A DNA stretch of 64,000 bases from Chloroflexota bacterium (GTDB lineage Bacteria > Chloroflexota > Anaerolineae > Caldilineales > Caldilineaceae): positions 1-64,000 of the forward strand of contig BOKO01000013.1 in the NCBI GenBank assembly GCA_016861025.1, read 5' to 3'. The notes beneath the pieces were generated by a model. That model did no database searches. It was given only the letters and a program-made list of their open reading frames with translations, and was not told where the DNA came from. Position 1 is the stretch's first letter. Every line of letters begins with the position of its first letter. Below, piece after piece: positions 7,078 through 16,367 of this stretch. A program made the translations under genes and the position numbers.

Positions 7078-7575
7078 TTAGCCCCTCGGACGACTAACCG
7101 TCCTTTTCTGCAGTTCTCGCACCTCATCGCGCGCCCACTCCAAAACCTGCTCGAAACATCCGGAATATCGCGACTGCTTGACCGTTTCGCTGCCGCGCAT
7201 CACGGACACGCCAAAACCGAGATCGCGATCCTGAACGATATGAACTTCGTGCTCACCGACTTTCTGCCAATAATGACCGTCGTCCGAAATCCTGTCCCAA
7301 TTGCGTAGTTCCTCGGCGATCTCGGCCGTAGCCATTTCGTATTCGGCAACGGCGGCCTCATGACGGGACGGAAAGGTGAAGTCGCCTGCCGCTCCGAGCT
7401 CGTTCCGCCGAGGATCGTCAACGATGCGCCACTTCTTGTCGGGATAGTTGTTGCTGACGCATCCGCAGGCCCCTCCGAGATGGTGAACGTTGCTAACGTA
7501 CCAACCCCCGTGGCGCCAGCGCGTAAAGGCCGGTTCCCAATTGCCGACATGAGCCGCAGATCCTGCTGTAGTCAT
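7078..7575 (-). CDS. Hypothetical protein, 165 aa
   Basis: The N terminus is rich in Trp, His and Gly (WEPAFTRWRHGGWYVSNVHH, then GGACGCVSNNYPDKKWRIVDDPR) and the C terminus is helical and charged. A W-R-H-G-G-W-Y-V-x-N motif followed by W-R-I-V-D resembles short ligand-binding repeats seen in other plasmid proteins, but I cannot name the family. Soluble; function unknown. Confidence 0.55.
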   Translation of the reverse strand: MTTAGSAAHVGNWEPAFTRWRHGGWYVSNVHHLGGACGCVSNNYPDKKWRIVDDPRRNELGAAGDFTFPSRHEAAVAEYEMATAEIAEELRNWDRISDDGHYWQKVGEHEVHIVQDRDLGFGVSVMRGSETVKQSRYSGCFEQVLEWARDEVRELQKRTVSRPRG

Positions 7576-7628
7576 CTTGTTACCCCTATGCCCATCTGGG
7601 CAATATTGACGCGGGTTGTATTAAACCC

Positions 7629-8681
7629 TTAAGGCTTCATGCCTCGAGACGCTCGTTTGATTTGCCTTCCATCATCTGCCACAAGAGTGGATTCATCCGG
7701 GCCCCGGATTGTCGCGACCCAGGCGAGGTACTCGGGTGAGCCATGCTGCTTAAGCCATGCCTCGTGTTCTTCCATCTGTGCGACAGACTTGAACCCCAGC
7801 GTCATCGCTTCGACAGCGCTCATGCCAGCTCGTGCCGCATGCCATGCAACGTTGCGGACATTGAGATCAATGCCAACCCGATACTTAGCGCAAGCCATGG
7901 CTTCAGTTAGGTAGGTGTCAATCTCAGTTTGGTCCGCGCCAACTGATAGCCCAGAAACCTCAGCATCGTTTTCCACACCTTCACCGCCATTCATTTCAGT
8001 GATTTCCAGCGTGAAGAACTGGTCGTTGTAGTCATGGGCGCCGCGCGTCAGCGAAACCAGCAGATTGCCTTCGCGTAGCTCGCGATTGTCCGTTTCCTCC
8101 TTATGGGCAACTTTTTCGTCACCAACGAGAGGCAGCGCTGGCGCGGTTCTATTTCCGGGCTCTCCCATCGTTGCCTTCGTAATCGAAGACTGGCGCGCTT
8201 CACGTACAACTTCCCTGATTCCAGGGATGGCAATCCTTTGCCCTTGGCGAAGAAGGCTGTCGATCCTCTCGACCACCTCGCTCTTCTTGTCAATGTCGAG
8301 ATTTTCAGCGCGATCGTATGTCCCGTCCTCAAGTCCGCTCTCGATGTCCTCCACATGAGATCTGGCCATGTCGAGCAGGCAGCAAAGGTCGTCGCGCAAA
8401 TCCTGAAAGGGTTGTTTTTCTCGTAATTCAACCTGGCTGCCATCAGGCAGCCAGCGCCATTGGCCGCCCGGAAGTCTTTGCACGACGACATCAAAAGATG
8501 CAGCGAATAAAGCGAGAATTTCTTCTACCGAATCGGGATCTCCGATGCGGGTCAGATCCTGTTCGACATACCCCCTTATGAAAGTGTCTGGCTGGTCACC
8601 CGGTATGCTCAACACATCGCAGGCGTTCTGCAACGCCTCATACCAGTTCTTGAATGTAGCCTGCTCGACCTGTGCGCTCAT
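7629..8681 (-). CDS. Hypothetical protein, 350 aa
   Basis: An acidic soluble protein. The N-terminal 75 residues include WRWLPDGSQVELREKQPFQD; the middle is helical and charged; the C-terminal 110 residues (TYLTEAMACAKYRVGIDLNV to the end) contain a possible short binding module and end with EYLAWVATIRGPDESTLVAD. No enzyme motif is seen. The start follows a good AGGGGAGAT site. Function unknown. Confidence 0.6.
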   Translation of the reverse strand: MSAQVEQATFKNWYEALQNACDVLSIPGDQPDTFIRGYVEQDLTRIGDPDSVEEILALFAASFDVVVQRLPGGQWRWLPDGSQVELREKQPFQDLRDDLCCLLDMARSHVEDIESGLEDGTYDRAENLDIDKKSEVVERIDSLLRQGQRIAIPGIREVVREARQSSITKATMGEPGNRTAPALPLVGDEKVAHKEETDNRELREGNLLVSLTRGAHDYNDQFFTLEITEMNGGEGVENDAEVSGLSVGADQTEIDTYLTEAMACAKYRVGIDLNVRNVAWHAARAGMSAVEAMTLGFKSVAQMEEHEAWLKQHGSPEYLAWVATIRGPDESTLVADDGRQIKRASRGMKP

Positions 8682-8689
8682 GATCTCCC

Positions 8690-8875
8690 CTATCTCATTC
8701 TTTGCCGGCTGGGCGCCAACATCGATGCATGATCCATCCTTGACGAGGACGGCTCCCAGCCGGCCTCTCCCTCAACCATGCTCGCCGGCCGCGGCGCGGG
8801 ACCGGCCGCCTTCTCGGCAATCTCCTTCAGCTTCTCGGCGGCCTGGTCGAAGAGGGTCTTGATCGAGAATTCCAT
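8690..8875 (-). CDS. Hypothetical protein, 61 aa
   Basis: A short helical N terminus (MEFSIKTLFDQAAEKLKEIA) is followed by a Pro/Ser-rich tail. It sits between two same-strand genes with small gaps and has AGGAGAAG upstream, which supports it as real. No family recognised. Confidence 0.5.
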   Translation of the reverse strand: MEFSIKTLFDQAAEKLKEIAEKAAGPAPRPASMVEGEAGWEPSSSRMDHASMLAPSRQRMR

Positions 8876-8884
8876 CGTCTTCTC

Positions 8885-9241
8885 CTATCGCATACGCAGG
8901 GCTGGCGAGCGGTCGCAGCAGGCGCTTTCAGATCTCCCAAGCGTCAGGAACGGCACCTTCCCTTGCTCGGTTTTAAACGACAACGAATGTGTAATCCCCC
9001 CCTGCCGCCGAATCTCGACGATCAATCCGGTGCGGCTCTCTCTTCGATCGAAAGGGGGAATGTCGTCATTGAAAACCAGTGCGAAGGGGGTCAAGATCCG
9101 CCCTCCCTGCGTACACCTGAAACAAAGGAACGGGCGTAATTCCGGGGGGCGCCAGATGATCACCGCGACCACCTCGTTATCCTTGCGGTAAACATCGATG
9201 GCAGCATTGTTGAACGCCATGGTCGTCTCGGATTCAGGCAT
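8885..9241 (-). CDS. Hypothetical protein, 118 aa
   Basis: A beta-rich soluble protein (VYRKDNEVVAVIIWRPPELR, LTPFALVFNDDIPPFDRRES). GAGGAAAATC precedes the ATG at 9241; an internal ATG at 9220 is possible. No recognised domain. Confidence 0.5.
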   Translation of the reverse strand: MPESETTMAFNNAAIDVYRKDNEVVAVIIWRPPELRPFLCFRCTQGGRILTPFALVFNDDIPPFDRRESRTGLIVEIRRQGGITHSLSFKTEQGKVPFLTLGRSESACCDRSPALRMR

Positions 9242-9252
9242 GATTTTCCTCG

Positions 9253-9663
9253 CTACCGTCCAGACGCAAATCTCTCCGAGGCAACCAGCCCCGCCTCCTC
9301 AACTTCGGTCGCCTCCCAGGCGCACCCATCAAGCGAGAGATGCTGTTTGTCATCGCGACTGCCCATCAGATCGGCAATCGTGGTCAGCAGGCCTTCAGGC
9401 GGCACGAAGCTTTCGGCTTCTTCGGCATCTGCCGCCCGAAGGCGCAGCGTCACGCAAGCGAACACCCTGACCTCCGGCCCGCTCTGGCCGTCGTCCTCGG
9501 AAATATGGCCCCTCAGCACCGCAATGACGCCGGCAGGCAAGGTCCCCTCGGCACGGGCAACTTCCGTGTAGCCCTCGGCTTCGCTTTCGGAGAATTCATT
9601 GCCGACAATGCCTCGATTCCTGGTGAAGCCTGGGGACTCGAAAGTAACTTCATATGTCGGCAC
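9253..9663 (-). CDS. Hypothetical protein, 136 aa
   Basis: An acidic protein beginning MPTYEVTFESPGFTRNRGIV, with a beta-strand-rich first half and a run of Glu/Ala in the second. Both this product and that of the next gene upstream share the general layout of small modules with a DEDEA-type acidic helix after a strand, but I see no clear homology. Function unknown. Confidence 0.5.
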   Translation of the reverse strand: MPTYEVTFESPGFTRNRGIVGNEFSESEAEGYTEVARAEGTLPAGVIAVLRGHISEDDGQSGPEVRVFACVTLRLRAADAEEAESFVPPEGLLTTIADLMGSRDDKQHLSLDGCAWEATEVEEAGLVASERFASGR

Positions 9664-9666
9664 GAT

Positions 9667-10041
9667 CTACCCTCCCGCCCGCATGGTCGGCGCAGGTTTG
9701 ATCAACAACCTGTCCCGATTCTCGGACAGCAACTTGCCCAACGCGTGGAGATCGATGTCGAGATGAACGCCGTCCGGGAAAAGTTCCTCCCCGTACAAGG
9801 CCCTCAGCCCATTCTTGAGTTCCTCGGAGGTCGGATAGGCGTCGATGAATCCGCTATTCACGATGTCATCGATCCATTCCTGCCGCTCGGCCGACGACGA
9901 GAACGTGAGCGAATCGGCCATCTCCTCGGCGCACAGCCGTTTCGCCTCGTCTTCGTTGCCGGCCTTGACGGTGGTCGTGTAGACGCCCTCTTCGTCGTTG
10001 TCCGGGTTCCATGGCGCAGTGACGTTGAACAGGTCTTGCAT
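9667..10041 (-). CDS. Hypothetical protein, 124 aa
   Basis: Starts at the ATG at 10041 (GGGGAGAAGGCC upstream) as MQDLFNVTAPWNPDNDEEGV. Its N-terminal half has a strand followed by an E-D-E-A-K-R-L-C-A-E-E helix; the remainder is helical. No family recognised. The upstream KfrB-domain gene ends 15 bases away, so the two are probably one transcript. Confidence 0.5.
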   Translation of the reverse strand: MQDLFNVTAPWNPDNDEEGVYTTTVKAGNEDEAKRLCAEEMADSLTFSSSAERQEWIDDIVNSGFIDAYPTSEELKNGLRALYGEELFPDGVHLDIDLHALGKLLSENRDRLLIKPAPTMRAGG

Positions 10042-10055
10042 GGCCTTCTCCCCAA

Positions 10056-11138
10056 TCAACGCGGCCGCGCGCCAGAGCCAGCCTTGTGGGGCTCCCCCGC
10101 CCCGGTGCCAGGCGCGTCGAATCCGTTGATGTCATTCAGGGCCTCGGCGCGCGCCGCGGCCGCATCAAGCGCCTTGCGCTGGTATTCCTGCACCACATCG
10201 AATCGCGAGACCAGGATCGAGCCAGGAATTTCCTTCCAGTTGAACTTCTCGGCGGCCTGCTTGCAGACGGCAATCACCACGTCGTTGATGTCGGATTCGC
10301 TCATGCCCACCCACTGCAGGCGCTCGCCGATGATTTCCAGGGACTGCTTCCGGATGAAGGCGGCCTCCTCGGGCGTTACCTCGGGCGAGGCCACCTTCAG
10401 ATCGAATATCTCCACCACGCCGTCGAAAACCTCCCCCATGCCGAGTTCGTAGCGGATGGTGATCTCTTCGCCCGGCTGCAGGGCGCGCGACAGGCGCGCC
10501 ATCTCGTGCACCACGATGTCGCCGGCACCCACCGCCTGTGCGGCGAAGTTCTCGGAGACGGACAGCACCTTGCCGGACACCACCGCATTGGCCTCCTCCG
10601 CCACGCGGAAAACGCGGAAAAGCTCGATCTCCAGGGAGGCGATTTCGCGGCCGGCGAGCGCGGTGACGCTGGCGAATTCGTGGTCTGCTGCCGAGCGCGG
10701 CTTTGACGCCATGGCGCGCAATTCAGGCTCCGACACCAGTTTGAGGGCCTCGGAATCCGTGAAATCGAGATCGGCCAGGTACGTAAAGTCGAGGTCGGTC
10801 ACATCCCGCTTATGTTCATGCTCTGGCAGGCGCAGCCACTCGTGAGCATAGAACGTCACGAGACCGCCCTCCCAGCCGCCGTTCGTGAAGCGGACTTCGC
10901 TCACCTTGCCATCCTCGTCACGAACCTTGTAAGTGCCGTCGCGGGCAGGCCGGTTGCCAATCGGGACCCAACGGCCAATGGTGTTTTCTTCGGCTTCCAT
11001 TTTTTCCTCCAGAAAGAGATCCACAAGCGCGAGGCACCTGGAATCGTGATGGTTCAACTCGTGCTGGGCATACCCGCAGTCATGCGCCCATTCGGCAAAT
11101 TCCCGCCAGTCCACCACTCGCCCGTGATAATTCGACAT
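10056..11138 (-). CDS. KfrB-domain protein, 360 aa
   Basis: About residues 185-245 match a KfrB-type domain: SGKVLSVSENFAAQAVG, then IVVHEMARLSR and IRYELGMGEV, the pattern of Gly-x-Val, Gln-x-x-Gly, Val-His-x-x-x-x-Leu and Ile-x-Tyr. KfrB proteins are accessory products of plasmid backbones and their domain is also found in large transfer proteins. The N terminus (MSNYHGRVVDWREFAEWAHD) forms a separate unit, and the C-terminal 110 residues are helical. The ATG at 11138 is preferred to an upstream TTG. Confidence 0.6.
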   Translation of the reverse strand: MSNYHGRVVDWREFAEWAHDCGYAQHELNHHDSRCLALVDLFLEEKMEAEENTIGRWVPIGNRPARDGTYKVRDEDGKVSEVRFTNGGWEGGLVTFYAHEWLRLPEHEHKRDVTDLDFTYLADLDFTDSEALKLVSEPELRAMASKPRSAADHEFASVTALAGREIASLEIELFRVFRVAEEANAVVSGKVLSVSENFAAQAVGAGDIVVHEMARLSRALQPGEEITIRYELGMGEVFDGVVEIFDLKVASPEVTPEEAAFIRKQSLEIIGERLQWVGMSESDINDVVIAVCKQAAEKFNWKEIPGSILVSRFDVVQEYQRKALDAAAARAEALNDINGFDAPGTGAGEPHKAGSGARPR

Positions 11139-11192
11139 CCCCACGCTTACCTCATGATTCAACTGGCTTTAACAATCCCGTTAACCCGGCAT

Positions 11193-14100
11193 TCAGGCTG
11201 CTTCCTTCCGCTTTGGCGCCGGCTTCTTCTTCTCCTGCGCCGCCTCGATTTCACGCACGACCTCCCCCACCATTTCACGGTATTCGGACGACACGAAAAG
11301 AGGGTCGTTCATGCGCTTGATCTGATCGAGCACCGCCGGCAGCCTGCTGGCATTGAAGCTGACGTGCATTTTTTCCCTCGTGCCGCTCCACTCGCCGGTG
11401 ATGGCGAAGAAGTCCTTATTGGCAAACCAGCGCCCACCGCGGTCCTTCGTTCCTGGGCAGACCGCGTTCACCGCATCGCGCCCGATGGTGAGAGCCAAGG
11501 CGTGCTTCTCGCTGAAAACGCTGGAAGTCATCACCTGCATGGGCTTGCCCTTGGCAATGGCCTTCTCCGCCAGGCGCAGCACGATTTCCGGCGTATCGAG
11601 CCGGATCGGGGCGTCCAGCATGTCCCTTTGCTCGATGGTGGATTTCAGGACGATGGCCCGGTGTCGCACGCCCTTGTCGTCCGTATAGACCGCCGCCCGT
11701 CCGGACGAGGCGCGCGCGGCGATTTCGGCCGCCGCATAGAGATTGCCCGTCAGCACGCAACGGCTGCGCCTCAGTTTGCCGGCGGGGGCCTCGTCGAACA
11801 CCTCGGCTACCGGTCTCCCGCTCTTCCCGAAATGGTTGTCGTTGTAGATCGACGCGTAATTCTCGTCCGTATAGAGCTGATTCAGAGTGCATGAGATCGC
11901 CCTTTGCACCCCTGGTTCAGCGATGCGCAGTTCGTACTGCCCGAGCTGCGCCTCCCTTCCAGGATCGGGCAGGATGAGGCTCGTGACCACGCCGTACACG
12001 ACCCCATCGACCCCCGAAAACCTGATGGCTTTGCCAGGCACCAGGTTATTCAGGTTGGCGAGCAGCCAGTTCCTCCGCGCGGCCGCGCTCTTGACGGCGT
12101 TCGCATCCTTGTCGTCGAGCGCCTCCTTCACGGTCTTGAATTTGACCGGCTTCGCGCACTCCATGACCCGGTCAAACCGCTCGCGCGCCTGCTCGATCAT
12201 GCCGTCGCATACCACCTGGTCTTTTTCCCAGTTGTACTGCGCTTTCTTGAATTCAACCCGGTTATCCTGCAACAGGTATTGCCTGCCGGACGCAACAAGG
12301 GATGCCAGTTTGTCCGAGCGGATCGGCGAAACTTCCTCTTCCCATTCGAGCCTGGATAGATAGACGGGCTTGTCGAATACCGACTTGTAGGACTCGCGCT
12401 CGATCCCGGAAATGAGATGGCGCGACGTTTCGACGGCGCCCCATTCGTAGACGTTGGAGCGCAAGGGATTCTCCCCTTTGGCCTCGAGATCGAGAATCGT
12501 GTTCTGGAACGTTACCGCGAGTTCGTCCAGGATTCTTCGCTGCGATTCAACGGGAAGCAGGCACAGCCGCCCGGTGAGCTTGTTTACGAAATAGTGATCG
12601 TCCCCCTCGAGGTCGGTTTCGAGATCGATGTCGAGCGTTGCGGCAATGTCCGGATTGTTCTCGAGGAAATCCTTGGCGATCTTGTTGCCCAGGGAATTGA
12701 GGATGTCCGGAACATCCTTGATCTCGGCGGCATTGTTGCGATTCGATTGGGTGTTGGCCGAGAGCTTGCGCAGCTTCGTGTTCTGCATCGCCAGTACGCG
12801 CATTTCCGCGGGCAGCCCGGAGGCGATCGTGGTAATCCATGGCGGGCAGATTTGTCCCTTGCGGTTCACCCTGCCATAGAACTGGATCCTTTCGGCGACG
12901 TTGTTGGCAATCTGCAGCTCGAGCATCTCGCGCTGCCGCTGGTCCATGAACTTCTCGGACGCGTGCAGGGATAAGCCGGTCGAGCCGGCCCGGGTAAGCA
13001 CCACGGCGTCAAGCTGTCCATTATTGAACCGGTAAATCGTGTCGGTTCGATTGTCCACCCGGCTTCGAACCAGCACCTTGCCTTCGGCTACCCCCGGCAC
13101 TACGGTCACGCCATCCTTTTCTATGGGGTTCCCGCTCAGGCGAAGCTCGATTCCACGTCCCGAGATCTCGCCGCAGGAGAAACCGGCCTGCTCGATCTTC
13201 TCGCGGATGCTGTCGATGGGGGACACGGACAGCGCCGGGAAGCGCGAGATCATGGCGCGGATATGCTTGATGGAATCGGCGAAGGCCCTCGCCTGCTCTT
13301 CGTTTTCCGCTTCCGCCATGGCGTGCACCTGAGTGCTCTGTCCGTAGGCATCCCGCCTTGTGATGATCGAGAGGCGCTCGAGCAGGCGATACAGGAGGTC
13401 ACGGAAGTCCAGCGCGTCCACCTCCTCGCCGTCTCCGCTCATTCCTTTGACGGCGACATGCTCCTCGCCGCCTTCCGCCTCAATGGAGCCCTCGGAAACC
13501 TCTACTTCGAGACGATCCAGCCCAAACAGGGTTTCCTTCAGCAGGGTTTCCATGGTCTGCTCAAGAACGATTACGGGCTTCCTGCCCTCCTGAAGCGCCT
13601 TGACCGCCTTCTCCGCCGTCGTGTCGACCTTGGTGGCCAGCATGAATTGCCGGATCACGTTGTAGAGACGCGAGCCGAAATTGACGCTGGTCACCCCCAT
13701 GCGATTGCCCTTGCGCTGGTCATCGCCAAGCTTTTCCAGGTCCTTCTTTATAGCGGCATTCAACCGGGTGACCATCCTGTTGACGTCGCCTGCGACGTAG
13801 GACATCGCAAGAAGGATCTCGGCCAGCTGGTCCGAGGCTTTTTCGTTCTGCTCGAGACAGGACTGATCGACTACGGTCTGGAACTTGAGCGCGGACAGGT
13901 CGTGTTCCCGGCGAATGAATGCTCCGTCTTCGGCCAAGAGCCCGGAGAGAATTTCCTGGAGGGGCTCCCCGCCAACTTCCAGCGTGTCGGCGATTTCCGC
14001 CACGGAAATGGAGTCCGGGAAAGCCTTGGAATAGGCCGCCATGCTCTTCGCACCCTTGGCGAAGGTTGCCGACGAATACAGGCACGCGCGCGAATGCGCG

Positions 14101-16289
14101 ACTGCGCGTGCGATGTTCTCGGCGGTATTGGACTCTCCGGCGGCGTTATGGGATTCGTCCAGCACCAGCAAGGCGCCCTTGGCAAGCGCGGGCAACCACG
14201 CCGCCTTCTTGCTCTGGTTCTGGTTGCGGTTGAACTGCGAATAGGTGCAGAACATCAGGTTGTACTCGCTCTCCGCGAGCGACATGTCCGCGCTTGCCAT
14301 CGCATCCAGGGTGCTTCTCTTCGTCGGCTGGAAAATCGCCTGATTGGTGTTGTGATCGACGATCTTTGCGTCCGCGTTCATGATGAGCGGCGTGAAGAGC
14401 TTCTCCGAACCGATGTCCTGCAAGTCGCGCCAGAAGTCGGAGAACAGGTTGGCCTTCTCGGACATGAACACCACCGGAATGCCGTTCTTGATCGCATACC
14501 TGGCGAGACCCGCGATCACCCGTCCCTTGCCCTGGCCGGTCATGTCCCCCAGAATGAATCCGCGCCCCTCTTCGAAGCGCTTGATGGCAAGCGCCATGGA
14601 ATCGATCTGCTCAGGAGAGAACGCCTCGGACATCTCATCGAGGTCCATGGCAAGCCGCGCGGAGACGAACGAGTCGACGTCCTGCCCGTATTTCTCCTCG
14701 AAAGCCGAGAGCGCGAACGCCACAGGGGCGACAAGATTGCGCGGGATCATGGCGCTCGGCTCGCCGATGGACGATGCCGGCGCATAAGGCGCCTGGTAAT
14801 CATTGACGACCCGCTCGTCGGCCGGGACGGCCGCAACCGGCTCCGGAACCTTCGTATGAAGCCTTTCCGACAGCTCCTCGACGTGCTCCCACAGATCTTC
14901 CCAGGAGCGCATGACGGGGATCGGGCCCTTGATGCGAAACTCCTCCGTCTTGAACGCCTGTTTGGCCTCGTCGCTCGAGCGTCGGCGGCCCACGGTGATC
15001 ATTCTCACCGGGTATTCCGCCCCCTGTTTCGCGTAGAGCGAGCCGTGCATTTCAATCACGTCCTCGATCTCATAGTGGTCGGCAAGCCACGCGAGGAACG
15101 TCTTCGAGCCGCCGTGGATCTGCCCTCCCTTGCCCGGATAGATGTTCTCCCGGTCGGCCCCGACAATGAAAACCCCCCTCCCCTCGTCTTTGCGCGCATC
15201 AAGGGCCTTCAGGGCGATCAGGTGGTCGAGCCTGGTGACCCTGAGGCCGTCGAAATTCTCCGTCTTCTCCAGCCCGCCGAAGGGCGGATTCGATATCACG
15301 CAGTCGAACTCGCGCTCGAGGGACGCCCCAAGGAAGTCGCCCGTCTCGACTTTCAGGTCCGGCCTCAGCAGCGCGGCGTTGTCGGCGCGGCTCGGATCGA
15401 TCTCGAACCCGTTGATTTCCGTGCCGTCGGCCAAAACCATCACGAGGGATCCGTTGCCGATCGTGGGCTCGATGACCTTCTTCCCGGAGGTATCCCCCAG
15501 AATGCGCTGGGCGGCAATCGACATGGGCAGCGGCGTTGAATACTGCTGGTTGGCTACCGAAGAGGAAGTCCTTGCGACCAGGGAAGGCTGATGTTCGAGC
15601 AGCTTCACCGCATAACGGTAGGCGTCGGGACTCGCTACGGAGTGGTTCTTGAACACCCTTCGTTGAATGGCGGCCTCGACCGCCTCCTGCGCCGTCCTCA
15701 GCCTTTTGTCGGTCGGTTTCATTTCTCCGCTTTCCCCGAACACCGCAGCGGAGAATCGACGCAGGTCCTCGGCCCGCATGGTGCGTCCGCGCGCCATGGC
15801 TTCGACGAAACCATCGGCGCAAAGCGCGAGATCCGACGCGGACCCCTCAGCTGCGCGCAGGAACAGTGCGGGGGCGTTGGCCGATTCCTCGGCAATCGTC
15901 GTATTGTCGGGATTGCGGATAAAACGGCCCGCGGCGCCGGCGAAGACTTCCTGCCCAAGATAGTTCAGCCCGACAGGAATGGCGGCACGCAAATCGTTGG
16001 TATCCTCCTGCGCTTCCGTTGTGGGCCGGATTTTCAGGAAGATCTCGTCGTGGGTGAATTCCCGTGAAAAGGCCAGCGGGAAAATGGCCGCGAACTCGGC
16101 CATCGTCACTCGGGTACCAGGGCGGTACAGGTTCCGGTGCGTTCGGGTAGGCTTGAAGCCGATTTTTTCGGCGGCAACCCATTCCCGCCCTCCTTGCTTC
16201 ACGCCGGACAGAATCAGGTTGGTATTGCCGTCAGGCAACTGGAAGGCGTTGAGCCTCGCCGAATGCTTCGACAAATCAATCCATTTCAT
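11193..16289 (-). CDS. DNA methyltransferase/strawberry-notch helicase fusion, DarB-like
   Basis: A 1,698-residue multidomain protein. Residues about 240-440 form an adenine-type DNA methyltransferase, with EPTIGNGSL (274-282) as the AdoMet-binding loop and catalytic NPPFGG (334-339). Residues about 510-1150 are a strawberry-notch superfamily 2 helicase: Walker A GDMTGQGKGR (581-590), Walker B DESH (711-714), TRAGSTGLSLHAS (1099-1111) and arginine-finger motif QFYGRVNRKGQ (1136-1146). This architecture is that of phage P1 DarB and of plasmid and ICE homologues linked to protection of incoming DNA from restriction. That role is inferred here. A terminator lies just upstream, so the gene probably has its own promoter. 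GGGTAAAAG precedes the chosen ATG. Confidence 0.85.
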   Translation of the reverse strand: MKWIDLSKHSARLNAFQLPDGNTNLILSGVKQGGREWVAAEKIGFKPTRTHRNLYRPGTRVTMAEFAAIFPLAFSREFTHDEIFLKIRPTTEAQEDTNDLRAAIPVGLNYLGQEVFAGAAGRFIRNPDNTTIAEESANAPALFLRAAEGSASDLALCADGFVEAMARGRTMRAEDLRRFSAAVFGESGEMKPTDKRLRTAQEAVEAAIQRRVFKNHSVASPDAYRYAVKLLEHQPSLVARTSSSVANQQYSTPLPMSIAAQRILGDTSGKKVIEPTIGNGSLVMVLADGTEINGFEIDPSRADNAALLRPDLKVETGDFLGASLEREFDCVISNPPFGGLEKTENFDGLRVTRLDHLIALKALDARKDEGRGVFIVGADRENIYPGKGGQIHGGSKTFLAWLADHYEIEDVIEMHGSLYAKQGAEYPVRMITVGRRRSSDEAKQAFKTEEFRIKGPIPVMRSWEDLWEHVEELSERLHTKVPEPVAAVPADERVVNDYQAPYAPASSIGEPSAMIPRNLVAPVAFALSAFEEKYGQDVDSFVSARLAMDLDEMSEAFSPEQIDSMALAIKRFEEGRGFILGDMTGQGKGRVIAGLARYAIKNGIPVVFMSEKANLFSDFWRDLQDIGSEKLFTPLIMNADAKIVDHNTNQAIFQPTKRSTLDAMASADMSLAESEYNLMFCTYSQFNRNQNQSKKAAWLPALAKGALLVLDESHNAAGESNTAENIARAVAHSRACLYSSATFAKGAKSMAAYSKAFPDSISVAEIADTLEVGGEPLQEILSGLLAEDGAFIRREHDLSALKFQTVVDQSCLEQNEKASDQLAEILLAMSYVAGDVNRMVTRLNAAIKKDLEKLGDDQRKGNRMGVTSVNFGSRLYNVIRQFMLATKVDTTAEKAVKALQEGRKPVIVLEQTMETLLKETLFGLDRLEVEVSEGSIEAEGGEEHVAVKGMSGDGEEVDALDFRDLLYRLLERLSIITRRDAYGQSTQVHAMAEAENEEQARAFADSIKHIRAMISRFPALSVSPIDSIREKIEQAGFSCGEISGRGIELRLSGNPIEKDGVTVVPGVAEGKVLVRSRVDNRTDTIYRFNNGQLDAVVLTRAGSTGLSLHASEKFMDQRQREMLELQIANNVAERIQFYGRVNRKGQICPPWITTIASGLPAEMRVLAMQNTKLRKLSANTQSNRNNAAEIKDVPDILNSLGNKIAKDFLENNPDIAATLDIDLETDLEGDDHYFVNKLTGRLCLLPVESQRRILDELAVTFQNTILDLEAKGENPLRSNVYEWGAVETSRHLISGIERESYKSVFDKPVYLSRLEWEEEVSPIRSDKLASLVASGRQYLLQDNRVEFKKAQYNWEKDQVVCDGMIEQARERFDRVMECAKPVKFKTVKEALDDKDANAVKSAAARRNWLLANLNNLVPGKAIRFSGVDGVVYGVVTSLILPDPGREAQLGQYELRIAEPGVQRAISCTLNQLYTDENYASIYNDNHFGKSGRPVAEVFDEAPAGKLRRSRCVLTGNLYAAAEIAARASSGRAAVYTDDKGVRHRAIVLKSTIEQRDMLDAPIRLDTPEIVLRLAEKAIAKGKPMQVMTSSVFSEKHALALTIGRDAVNAVCPGTKDRGGRWFANKDFFAITGEWSGTREKMHVSFNASRLPAVLDQIKRMNDPLFVSSEYREMVGEVVREIEAAQEKKKPAPKRKEAA

Positions 16290-16313
16290 TTTTCTTTTAC
16301 CCCCGTCCCTTCT

Positions 16314-16339
16314 AAAAAAAGCGCCGCACAAAGCGGCGC
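16314..16339 (-). terminator. Rho-independent terminator, minus strand
   Basis: On the minus strand GCGCCGC-TTTGT-GCGGCGC is followed by seven T. It lies between the stop at 16368 and the start of the large methyltransferase/helicase gene at 16289, so it should end the transcript arriving from the 17 kb gene. Confidence 0.85.
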
Positions 16340-16367
16340 GAACACCCACTCCACCCCAGAGGAGTTC

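Noticed and set aside
9340..10452. A 370-residue open frame on the plus strand
   Set aside because: It runs opposite three well-packed minus-strand genes with good ribosome-binding sites and shows no recognisable domain.
13263..15539. A 758-residue open frame on the plus strand
   Set aside because: It lies entirely opposite the large methyltransferase/helicase gene, has no domain motif and is Arg/Leu/Asp-rich as expected of a shadow frame in GC-rich DNA.
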